This document shows positions 9,511-16,295 of a DNA stretch of 64,000 nt, in pieces. This DNA comes from Streptomyces sp. BV286 (GTDB taxonomy: Bacteria > Actinomycetota > Actinomycetes > Streptomycetales > Streptomycetaceae), in the NCBI RefSeq assembly GCF_019090165.1, contig NZ_JAHRIB010000127.1, forward strand, positions 50,511 to 114,510, written 5' to 3'. Numbering within the stretch: the first letter of the stretch is position 1; every line of letters begins with the position of its first letter. The position numbers and the translations under genes are program-made. A model generated the notes under the pieces. The model was not told the DNA's origin, ran no database searches, and saw nothing but the letters and a program-made list of their open reading frames with translations.

Positions 9511-9555
9511 CCGGTCCAGGGCTTTTCACTCAGGACAGGAGAGGCCCTGGACCGG
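9511..9555. terminator. bidirectional terminator between hsdR and the convergent gene
   Basis: A 12-bp perfect stem (CCGGTCCAGGGC / GCCCTGGACCGG) with a 21-nt loop begins 8 bp after the hsdR stop. It lies just before the stop of the opposite gene ending at 9565. The loop contains TTTT on the top strand. The symmetry suits termination from both sides. Confidence 0.75.
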
Positions 9556-9564
9556 CTGCTACGC

Positions 9565-10746
9565 CTACACCTCGGAGAACGCGACCTCGCGGGCGAGCCC
9601 GCCGTAGGGCGCGAGCAGGCCAGTCGTCTTGTCCGCCCAGAACACGAGGGCTCCCGCCCGGTTCGCGAACTCCTCCGCGGGACGTGTCATGCCCCCCGTT
9701 CGCAGCACCATCAGCCGCTTTTTCGCGATGGAGGCATCCGCATATAGGTGTTTGACATCCGCGAGACCAAGCGCCTTGGGACGCGCCGTCGAGGCGATGG
9801 ACAAGGTTTCCGACGTCAGGGATGCGGATTCGGCGTCGCCCTCGATGGTCACATCCGCGAAGCCCAGAGCGAGCAGTTCCCTCATCGTGACCTGCAGCGC
9901 CTGCTGTGGACTCAGCGAGTCGCTTCGGTCGCGGTCTGCCGCCATGCGCGGCCGATCTCCTTTACGCATAGGCGAGTTGACCACGTTCTCGGATGGTCCG
10001 TCCCGTACAGCGGCCTCGATGACCTGATGGAGCCTACCGAGGACCTGGTCATCCTCGGTGTAACCGGGAAGGCTCCCGGCCTGCTTGTCGAGGAGCCAGT
10101 GGAGATCGATGCGCCACTGCACATCCAGCTCCGGGTCGTACACATCCGCGAGCCAGCCGATCTCCTTCTTCCGGGAGATCCGCACCGAGTGGTGTCCGGC
10201 CTTGAACTCCAGGAAGCCTCCCTCGTGCTCTCGAAAAGGGAACGCCTCGACACCGTCCACTGTCTGCGTCGTACGGATCCGATTCCCGGACACGACGAGC
10301 CGGACGTCGAATGAACTCTCCGCCAGCGTGTCAGCCAGCCTGATGATCGACGCCTGCTCGTCCGGCTCGTCCCATCGCCACGGACTCGCCTCTACACGCT
10401 GTTCCTCGAACGCCCGGACACGCTCCCGGACTGCGTCGGCCAGCACTTCGGGGCTGGTCACGGCGTCCCATATTCGAGGCAGCCCCTCGTCGTCGGGACC
10501 GACGATCAACCAGAAGGGATAGAAGTCGTGCGGGCGGGCGAAACGCGTCAGCCACAGCCAAACCCTGCGGTCGCTAGAAAGTTGGACGGAGAGCATCGCC
10601 GGCAGCGAACTCAGCGGCGAATGCATCTCGATCCGGTCGCTCAACTCGGGATGCCGTGCGTGCAGCGCCGCCTCGGCACGTTGGTACGCGAGGAGGTGTC
10701 CCATTCCTGAAGACTCGCTGCTCCACGGATACCGTTGCAGATCCAT
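9565..10746 (-). CDS. unknown protein with Mrr-like C-terminal domain
   Basis: The 393-residue protein is convergent with hsdR. Residues about 1-260 are unassigned and rich in Trp/Asp. Residues about 285-385 resemble the restriction-endonuclease (Mrr-type) fold: QQALQVTMRELLALGFADV, then IEGDAES, then ADVKHLYADASIAKKRLMVLRTGGMTRPAEEFANRAGALVFW. That order matches the Mrr pattern of helix, acidic strand, DVxxLY..A, TxGG+T..A.EFA. The usual Q/E-x-K catalytic strand is not clear here (STARPKALG), so cleavage activity is uncertain. Location beside the type I system suggests a DNA-targeting defence role. The family of the N-terminal part is not recognised. Confidence 0.6.
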   Translation of the reverse strand: MDLQRYPWSSESSGMGHLLAYQRAEAALHARHPELSDRIEMHSPLSSLPAMLSVQLSSDRRVWLWLTRFARPHDFYPFWLIVGPDDEGLPRIWDAVTSPEVLADAVRERVRAFEEQRVEASPWRWDEPDEQASIIRLADTLAESSFDVRLVVSGNRIRTTQTVDGVEAFPFREHEGGFLEFKAGHHSVRISRKKEIGWLADVYDPELDVQWRIDLHWLLDKQAGSLPGYTEDDQVLGRLHQVIEAAVRDGPSENVVNSPMRKGDRPRMAADRDRSDSLSPQQALQVTMRELLALGFADVTIEGDAESASLTSETLSIASTARPKALGLADVKHLYADASIAKKRLMVLRTGGMTRPAEEFANRAGALVFWADKTTGLLAPYGGLAREVAFSEV

Positions 10747-10776
10747 CTGTCAATCCCCTCGCAGGGTGGAGACGAT

Positions 10777-10930
10777 CTATGCGGCCAGTCCCTCGGCGAG
10801 GGTGGCTCGGTAGTCACGTTCGTAATCGATCGGGCTCTTGAACCCGCACACGCTGTGCAGCCGTCTGGCCTTGTAGAAGTCGGTGATCCAGGTGGCAATC
10901 TTGATGCGGCCTCGGTGCGGGTGCGGAGAT
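10777..10930 (-). pseudogene. remnant of an IS3-family transposase (orfB C-terminus)
   Basis: On the bottom strand the frame ending with TAG at 10777 reads RIKIATWITDFYKARRLHSV, then CGFKSPIDYERDYR and ATLAEGLAA. This is the characteristic end of IS3-type OrfB integrase-core transposases (W...YN..R.HS..G..SP..Y). Only about 50 residues remain, with no upstream catalytic DDE part and no visible inverted repeats. It marks an old insertion next to the defence island. Confidence 0.72.
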
Positions 10931-10965
10931 GTGGCGGTGGACGTACTTGACTTTGAGGACGCTGT

Positions 10966-11250
10966 TTAGGTGGAAGGCTGGGGGGGTTCGGAGGGCGGCG
11001 GCACGGGGTCGACCACGAAGGTCCCCAGCCCGACCTCGCCCCGCGTCCAACCCTCTTCCCGCACATGCCGCATGGCCTTCGCCGCTGTCGCGTTCACCAC
11101 GCCGAACTCCTGGGCGATTTCCAGAGTGGAGGGCACGCGGCTGCCAGGCGGGTACGTGCCCTCCTTGATCCGCCGGATGATTTCCGCCGCAATCTGCCGC
11201 CATAGCGGGCGTGTGCGATCTAGCTCCATGGGCTCAGCGTGGGTGACCAT
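10966..11250 (-). CDS. short GntR-family transcriptional regulator
   Basis: This 94-residue protein carries a complete GntR winged helix-turn-helix (PLWRQIAAEIIRRIKEGTYP, then SRVPSTLEIAQEFGVVNATAAKAMRHV, and the wing GLGTFVV) and little else. Such short repressors of the KorSA/YtrA kind are typical of actinomycete conjugative elements. An in-frame ATG at 11229 is an alternative start. It is divergent from the two small genes at 11378-11946. The phased GTTATC repeats between them are the likely operator. The proline-rich tail (PVPPPSEPPQPST) has no known role. Confidence 0.85.
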   Translation of the reverse strand: MVTHAEPMELDRTRPLWRQIAAEIIRRIKEGTYPPGSRVPSTLEIAQEFGVVNATAAKAMRHVREEGWTRGEVGLGTFVVDPVPPPSEPPQPST

Positions 11251-11268
11251 GGCATTCTGCGCATCCGT

Positions 11269-11294
11269 GGTTATCTGTAGTTATCCGCGGTATC
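11269..11294. promoter_or_regulatory. three GTTATC-type repeats phased at 10 bp
   Basis: GGTTATC (11269), AGTTATC (11279) and GGTATC (11289) repeat on one DNA face, exactly one helical turn apart. They sit between the divergent GntR gene and the 11378 gene, at promoter distance for both. They share the GGTTATC core with the palindrome at 1048-1067. Repression by the adjacent GntR protein is inferred. Confidence 0.55.
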
Positions 11295-11314
11295 TTGGGT
11301 TCCAGACACAGAAC

Positions 11315-11351
11315 GGCCCCGATGGGAAGCGGCTACTTCCTCACCGGGGCC
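11315..11351 (+). terminator. leader hairpin before the 11378 gene (attenuator-like)
   Basis: A two-part stem forms from GGCCCCG / CGGGGCC with an inner GGAAG / CTTCC. It ends 26 bp before the small gene's ATG and downstream of the putative operator. No clear U tract follows. It may act as an attenuator, an mRNA stabiliser, or a terminator of upstream reading. Confidence 0.45.
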
Positions 11352-11377
11352 TGAGCCGACTGACTAGGAGTCGACCT

Positions 11378-11692
11378 ATGCGCAGCCTACTGACTGCGAT
11401 CCTGAGCCTCTTCCTGCCTTCCCGTGGCGTGCACCGTGCCACCGGAAGGCCACCGTCCCTCAACTCCACTCCGTCTACTCCCGCGCACCAGCCTGCTCCT
11501 ACCGCCCGGCGAACGCGGGCGTACCTTGCAGACATCGTCCTCGCTGATGGCTTCCCCCTCGTCCGGCCCTACCTCGGCGTATGGGAACGTGAGCGGGACG
11601 AACAAGACCACAGGCGCCTCCAGCGGAACCGGCGCCGAGCGGCCGTCCTCGCGACCCTCGGGCAGGACTACATCCCGGCGGAGGTCGCATGA
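11378..11692 (+). CDS. small mobile-element-type protein, 104 aa
   Basis: The ATG at 11378 is preceded by AGGAG at 7 nt spacing. The protein starts with a hydrophobic stretch (MRSLLTAILSLFL), has a Pro/Thr/Ala-rich middle, and ends in LVRPYLGVWERERDEQDHRR followed by a basic helix. The pattern VRPYL..(H/W)ER..Q..R+RRR recurs in small Streptomyces proteins of unknown function near GntR regulators. The stop overlaps the next start (ATGA), so the pair is coupled. No biochemical role can be assigned. Confidence 0.55.
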   Translation: MRSLLTAILSLFLPSRGVHRATGRPPSLNSTPSTPAHQPAPTARRTRAYLADIVLADGFPLVRPYLGVWERERDEQDHRRLQRNRRRAAVLATLGQDYIPAEVA

Positions 11693-11946
11693 GCGCGAGG
11701 CGTTTTCGCAGCGTCGGTGTCGATCCAGCTACTGGCAAGGAGGCGTTTGTGGTCGCGCAGCCGGGCGGTTTCCTTGAGGAGCTGGCCGATGCTCATGCCC
11801 TCAAGGCCGCCGCCGTCCTGGCGATCGTCGTTGGTGCCGTGCTGGAGGGCGGCAAGGCGTCGGACGTCGAACTCGCCGCCTTCGTACCGTCGTTGCACGC
11901 GGCGCTCGAAGAGTGCGTCGGAATCATGGTCGCTGACAGAACGTAA
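11689..11946 (+). CDS. small conserved-type protein, 85 aa
   Basis: It overlaps the preceding gene by 4 nt and is translated with it. It reads MSARRFRSVGVDPATGKEAF, then a hydrophobic helix HALKAAAVLAIVVGAVLEGG and an acidic C-terminus (HAALEECVGIMV). It may be a small soluble or membrane-associated helical protein. The family is not recognised. Its place after a GntR repressor fits a remnant of an integrative element. Confidence 0.5.
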   Translation: MSARRFRSVGVDPATGKEAFVVAQPGGFLEELADAHALKAAAVLAIVVGAVLEGGKASDVELAAFVPSLHAALEECVGIMVADRT

Positions 11947-12500
11947 CGGCGTCTAGGGGTCCTGCCGCGGCGGCGGCGGGCGGGTGCGATCTCGACGGCG
12001 AAGCCCCAAGGCCTCGCGGAGCAAGGGTCGCACCCGGCATTCGCCATACCGCTACGGCGGCGACCGCACCCGTGTAGCGATGGTGAGCCATACCCACAAG
12101 TCTGTGAGTGAAGACTGCTGGGAAGTACCCCGTGCGGCACCCTTTACCCACTGACGACGGGTACGGCCTGGTCCAGTTCGTCCAACCAAAGCCGCTGTCC
12201 GCCCGAGTCAACGGTGAGACCGAACCGCTCGTGCCCCGGCTGGCCCTTGGCGTGCTAATAGGCATGCGCGGCATCCGCCATGTCCCACGGTTTGCGTGGG
12301 CCCGTCTGTTGGACACGGCCCTGTCGACGCCAGCTCAGGAGTCGTCCTTGCCCCCTAGGCGGCAGCCGATGATGCTTCCTCCCGCGTCGAGGTCCGATGC
12401 CTGGCCGGTATCGGGCAAGGAGAGGGAAAGTAGGCGCGGGAACGTGTTTATACGGGACAGAGCAGACCCGTCCAGGGCCGTGCACCGTTCGAGGTAAGGC

Positions 12501-12565
12501 AAGGTCGCCGACTCGAATCAGGTGACGCGCTCGAAGGTCGCCCCCGGAATCAGGTGACGCGCTCG
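12501..12565. repeat. two-copy tandem repeat, about 32 bp unit
   Basis: The 19-mer GAATCAGGTGACGCGCTCG occurs at 12515-12533 and 12547-12565, each preceded by AAGGTCGCC. No tRNA or integrase is adjacent to support an attachment site. It may be a binding-site pair or a scar. Confidence 0.6.
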
Positions 12566-12797
12566 GCGTGCAGCCCGACCCGTCTGCCGCTCATCACACT
12601 TTTATCGCAGCGCGCTGTGGCCATCGTGCGCGCACCCTTGGTGCTGGGGCCGACTGTTTCCCGAAACACCTGCCGACGTCCGCAAACGTGGATGGTCTGC
12701 TGCCGAAGACCTGTCGACCGGCGTGAACCAGGGCGCAAACAGGGGCGCGCGACCAGAGCGAGCGCCCCACGGGAGCCTCGCGCTTCTGTTATTTCAA

Positions 12798-12814
12798 GAG
12801 GTATTTCATACCTC
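12798..12814. promoter_or_regulatory. operator-like palindrome GAGGTAT-TTC-ATACCTC
   Basis: This perfect 7-bp-arm inverted repeat sits in an A/T-rich patch flanked on both sides by CTGTTAT. It is about 290 bp upstream of the gene at 13102. It has the shape of a dimeric repressor site, but no regulator is tied to it. Confidence 0.35.
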
Positions 12815-13101
12815 GCTGTTATCACCCTGCACTGTACTTACTGTGGTCGCGGTCGGCAGTTGCAGGCAGCGGTGGGTGGACGGACCTGACCCGGGGGGAA
12901 ACAGGAGGGCTGGGCAGGCCGGAATTCCCTCGCGCCCTCTGTGGCCGTCATCCATCATCACCGCTTTCTCGTCGCGCTTCCTTTGGCCGTACTTCCGTTG
13001 GGGCGGACCTCAATGCGTCGTACTCCAACGGGGTGTTCGACGGCGTTCGGTGGTGGCGCGTTTCCCGGCCTGGCCGGAAAGAACGAAACACGAGGGCGGG
13101 A

Positions 13102-13803
13102 ATGGATCTCACCAAGCAGGAGCGCCGTGCTCGACGCCGTTGGGGCGTCATTCCGAAGTGGTTCGAACTGCTCGCCATCTGCGCGGCTACCATCGCCGCG
13201 GGGTTCTTCGGAGGCCGGGAAACGGTCGTCAGAGCCGATGATCCCAAACCGGAGGTGACGGTCACCGCGACGACGACGGTCACGGCGACGCCCGAGCCCG
13301 GCGACAGCGCGGATACGGATACTGACACGGACAACGAGCCGCGTGTGGGTGGCGATCCGGAGGAGTCCGGCGGGCCGGAGTCGCCCCCGCCCGGTTCCGT
13401 GGTCTATCTCTCGGACCGTGATGTCATCGACGGTGGCTCGGACGCCAACGCCCAGCCCGTGACCATTCGCGCGAAGCACTTCGCGAAGAGCGTCCGGCTC
13501 GGGTGCAACGGCGCCGGAGAGAGCGCCGTCTACAGCACGAGCGGCTACACCCGGCTGGAGGCGAAGGTGGGCATCCTGGCCGACTCCCACAACGCGATCG
13601 GTTCGGTTGGGTCGATCCAGGTCGCCAACGCGGCGGGCAATCCGATCGGTGAAGAGGTGGTGATCCGGTCGAGCGCGATCGAGGATCTCTCGGTCGACAT
13701 CTCCGGGCAGGACCAGATCCGCATCACCTGTGTCATGACGAAGTCGGGCGACGAGTCCTCTTCCCACTTCTACAGCGGTCTGGGGAATGCCGCGTTGTCC
13801 TGA
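13102..13803 (+). CDS. membrane-anchored protein with NPCBM-like domain
   Basis: The 233-residue protein has a basic N-terminus, one membrane segment at about 20-40 (WFELLAICAATIAAGFFGG), a Thr/Asp/Pro-rich spacer at about 50-95, and a C-terminal beta domain at about 95-233. The latter (YLSDRDVIDGGSD...SVRLGCNG...EAKVGILADS...DISGQDQIRITC) resembles the NPCBM/NEW2 carbohydrate-binding fold and has two cysteines that could pair. It would sit outside the cell, tethered by its N-terminus. It lies 166 bp before the two-gene membrane/nucleosidase unit and may belong to it; that link is inference from position. Confidence 0.65.
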   Translation: MDLTKQERRARRRWGVIPKWFELLAICAATIAAGFFGGRETVVRADDPKPEVTVTATTTVTATPEPGDSADTDTDTDNEPRVGGDPEESGGPESPPPGSVVYLSDRDVIDGGSDANAQPVTIRAKHFAKSVRLGCNGAGESAVYSTSGYTRLEAKVGILADSHNAIGSVGSIQVANAAGNPIGEEVVIRSSAIEDLSVDISGQDQIRITCVMTKSGDESSSHFYSGLGNAALS

Positions 13804-13928
13804 GATCGCTTCCTTGAGGCCGCTTCTTTGAGGTCGCCTTCTTGAGGCCGCTGCCTTGAGAGTGCAGTCCTGAGATCGCGGTTCCGGCATCGGCCCTTCC
13901 CGTTTCGCGCGGTGTGTGCTGTCGCATC
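13804..13928. repeat. degenerate tandem repeat of TTGAGGCCGC-like units
   Basis: Between 13801 and 13875 the motif TTGAGG(C/T)CGC recurs four times, and TGAGATCGC flanks both ends. It separates the NPCBM-like gene from the next promoter. No coding sense is evident. Confidence 0.5.
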
Positions 13929-13958
13929 CTCAGAGTGAGTGGAAGACCCGACTCTGAG
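13929..13958. promoter_or_regulatory. 8-bp inverted repeat just before the ribosome site
   Basis: CTCAGAGT (13929-13936) and ACTCTGAG (13951-13958) flank 14 nt and end 2 nt before the strong GGAGGGG ribosome site of the 13970 gene. In DNA it could be an operator; in RNA it could fold and limit access to the start. Confidence 0.45.
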
Positions 13959-13969
13959 AAGGAGGGGCC

Positions 13970-14572
13970 GTGCCGGACACCGACCACGAGGGCGTCACCG
14001 TCAGCCAGTTGTTGCTGGTCGAGTACACGCAGGTGAAGGACGAACAGAAGGCGCGCATCGGGTTCCGGGACAACCTGCTCTACGCCACCTTGGCGGCCAT
14101 GGCCGCGGTGATCGCCGCGGCCTTGCAGGGGCCGGTGCGCGTCGGCCTCCTGCTGCTCCTGCCCCCTGTGTGTCTCGTGCTCGGCTGGACCTACCTGGTC
14201 AACGACCAGAAGATCTCGGAGATCGGCCGCTATGTGAGCACCGAACTGACTCCTCGGCTCGCGGCCGTGACACCGCTCGGGCCGCAGGTGCCCGGCGGGG
14301 CGGTGTTCCGCGGGACGGTGTTCGGCTGGGAGGTGGCGCACCGCAGCGACCGTCGCCGCCGGTCCCGCAAATGGTTCCAACTCTTCGTCGACCTGCTGAC
14401 GTTCTGCGGCGCGTCGCTGGCCGCGCTGACCGTCTTCTGGGCGACGGGCCGGACCTCCGCCACGCTGCTGACCGTCTCGCTCGTCGAGTGTGCGGCGGTC
14501 GTGGCCCTGGCCACCCAGATAGCGGTGTACGCAGACCTGAGTATCGGTGCCCAGCGGCACCGGTCGGAATGA
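13970..14572 (+). CDS. four-helix membrane protein, putative effector partner
   Basis: A GTG start at 13970 follows AAGGAGGGG at ideal spacing. The 200-residue protein has a cytosolic N-terminus (about 1-35), a tight helix pair at about 37-80 (YATLAAMAAVIAAALQ and VGLLLLLPPVCLVLGWTYLV), a charged loop at about 82-140, and a second pair at about 142-190 (FVDLLTFCGASLAALTVFW, LLTVSLVECAAVVALATQ). No signal peptide or enzymatic motif is seen. Its stop overlaps the next start (ATGA), so it is made in fixed ratio with the nucleosidase-WD40 protein. In known bacterial conflict systems such small multi-helix proteins act as membrane-disrupting effectors; that role here is inferred. Confidence 0.7.
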   Translation: MPDTDHEGVTVSQLLLVEYTQVKDEQKARIGFRDNLLYATLAAMAAVIAAALQGPVRVGLLLLLPPVCLVLGWTYLVNDQKISEIGRYVSTELTPRLAAVTPLGPQVPGGAVFRGTVFGWEVAHRSDRRRRSRKWFQLFVDLLTFCGASLAALTVFWATGRTSATLLTVSLVECAAVVALATQIAVYADLSIGAQRHRSE

Positions 14573-16254
14573 GAGCGCACATGTATCCCAGAGCCGATGT
14601 CATCGTCTTCACCGCGCTCGGCAAGGAGTACAAGGCGGTGAAGGAGCACGTGGAGGGGCCGTTCACCGAGTACGACGTCGGCGGAGCCCTGTTCGAGTTC
14701 GGGACATTCAGCGGCAAGCACGCCCAGTGGAAGGTGGTGTGCCACGAGACGGGGCCGGGGCCCACCACGGCGGCGGCGCTGGTCGAGCGGGCGGTCGCGG
14801 CCTTCCGGCCTCGGGACATCTTCTTCGTCGGTATCGCCGGCGGCCTCAAGGACGCCGCGCTCGGAGACGTGGTCGCAGCGCGGCACATCTACGACTACGA
14901 GAGCGGGAAGGATCTCGCGGATGGCTTCGCGCCGCGCATGACGACCCAGTTGTCGGCCTTCCGCCTCGTCCAGCGCGCCCAGGCGGTCGCCCGGGACGAC
15001 GACTGGCGCGACCGCATCAAGTCACCGCTCGCCGACTCCGTCCCGCAGGCACACGTGAAGCCGCTGGCCGCCGGTTCCAAGGTGGTGGCCGACGAACGCT
15101 CCGCCACGGCCCGGCTGTTGCGGCAGCACTGCGGTGATGCGGTGGCCGTCGAGATGGAGGGTTACGGGTTCCTGCAGAGCGCCCACCTCAACGCGGGAAC
15201 CGGCGCCCTCGTGGTGCGGGGGATCTCGGACCGGCTCTCCGACAAGGGTGACGACAACGACCGCGTCTGGCAGCCCGCTGCCTCCCGCCACGCCGCCGCG
15301 TTCACCTTCGAGTTGCTCTACAACCTCACCGTCTCTCCGTCCTCCCGGGCGGGGTTGGGTGACGGTGTCCGGCAGATGCGGCGGACCCGCCGGACCGACG
15401 GGCAGTCGACGATCGGCTTCGGCCCCGACCACACGGCCGTCGTCGTCGCGGGGGACGGCGCGGTCGAGCGGTGGGATTTGAACTCGGGGGAGGAACTGCC
15501 CGGAGTGCCTGGCGGAGCCGAACTGCGCCTGGGCCACCAGGCCATCGTGTCCCCGACCCGGCACAGTGTCGCGGTGGCCCGTCCCAGGAGCCTGGATGTC
15601 GTGAACTTCTCGGGCAGGTCGGGCGAGCATCAGTTCCGGTCGGTCCCGCTGCGCACCGACGAGTTCCTGGTCACCAGCGGGGGAGAGGTGCTCGCCACTC
15701 ACGACAAGCGACGGTTGGCCGTACGCAGCTTCGACGACGGCCGCATCCTCCGGGAGGTGTTGTGCCCGGCCGGGCTCGCGGCGACCTCGATCAGCGCGAA
15801 CGGTTCGGTGGTCGCCATGGCCACCACCAACCGGGTCCACATCCACCGTGAGAACGCGCCGTCGGTCGAGAAGCGGATCCGCAACTGGATGGAGGTCCTC
15901 AAGCCGGGCTGCTGGCTCGCCGTCTCACCGTCGGGCCGGTATGTCGCCTGTGCGAGCTTCCGTGAGCTGATCGTCTGGCGGACGGGCACCGACGACGTCA
16001 TCCTGCACCGCGAGTTCAGCGGGCAGGAACGCTTCGACGGGTTCGGGGCCAAGGGCATGCGTCTGGTGTGCGCCGACGAGGGCCGTGTGCTGTGGCTGCG
16101 GCGCGGTCTTCTGTCGGAGGTGACCGGCAGCCGGGAGATCACGCACCTGGAACAGGCCGGTCGCTACGACGATTTCGCCGTCCATCCCGACGGCGATCTG
16201 CTGGCCGCCGTGGGCAGTACCGAGTTGGTGCGGGTGTGGCAGTGGAACGGGTAG
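14569..16254 (+). CDS. MTA/SAH nucleosidase-like (PNP/UDP phosphorylase fold) domain fused to WD40-type propeller
   Basis: The 561-residue protein is translationally coupled to the membrane protein before it. Residues 8-255 form a nucleoside phosphorylase/nucleosidase domain with the three acids of the MTAN site conserved: Glu20 (TALGKEYKAV), Glu197 in VEMEG, and Asp221 in RGISD. IFFVGIAGGLKDAALGDVV is the usual ribose/phosphate-loop strand. Residues about 280-561 are WD40/beta-propeller repeats (AVERWDL, LIVWRTG, LVRVWQWNG). The same fold pair occurs as a sensor module in NTP-dependent conflict proteins, but no NTPase is present here. I infer a nucleotide or nucleoside sensor/enzyme that controls the membrane partner. 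Confidence 0.85.
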   Translation: MRAHMYPRADVIVFTALGKEYKAVKEHVEGPFTEYDVGGALFEFGTFSGKHAQWKVVCHETGPGPTTAAALVERAVAAFRPRDIFFVGIAGGLKDAALGDVVAARHIYDYESGKDLADGFAPRMTTQLSAFRLVQRAQAVARDDDWRDRIKSPLADSVPQAHVKPLAAGSKVVADERSATARLLRQHCGDAVAVEMEGYGFLQSAHLNAGTGALVVRGISDRLSDKGDDNDRVWQPAASRHAAAFTFELLYNLTVSPSSRAGLGDGVRQMRRTRRTDGQSTIGFGPDHTAVVVAGDGAVERWDLNSGEELPGVPGGAELRLGHQAIVSPTRHSVAVARPRSLDVVNFSGRSGEHQFRSVPLRTDEFLVTSGGEVLATHDKRRLAVRSFDDGRILREVLCPAGLAATSISANGSVVAMATTNRVHIHRENAPSVEKRIRNWMEVLKPGCWLAVSPSGRYVACASFRELIVWRTGTDDVILHREFSGQERFDGFGAKGMRLVCADEGRVLWLRRGLLSEVTGSREITHLEQAGRYDDFAVHPDGDLLAAVGSTELVRVWQWNG

Positions 16255-16295
16255 CGCCGCGCTGACCGGGGCCTTCGCGGAGCCCGGCGCCGTGG

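Larger units (their letters stand above)
11947..13101. other. gene-poor stretch with decayed coding traces
   Basis: No convincing gene is present in these 1155 bases. A bottom-strand trace between about 12320 and 12165 reads PWDMADAAHAY, a stop, HAKGQPGHERFGLTV, then DSGGQRLWLDELDQ, and ends at a stop. This is protein-like but broken, and its family is not recognised. The region also holds a two-copy direct repeat (12501-12565) and a palindrome (12798-12814). Base composition falls near 12790-12850. It is best read as the eroded end of the mobile element. Confidence 0.5.

Noticed and set aside
12108..12497. A 129-codon frame in the decayed region
   Set aside because: Composition is non-coding in character, there is no ribosome site, and no family resemblance. 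The bottom-strand trace is more protein-like.
12501..12565. tRNA end or attachment core at the direct repeats
   Set aside because: No cloverleaf could be drawn around GAATCAGGTGACGCGCTCG, and no integrase is near.
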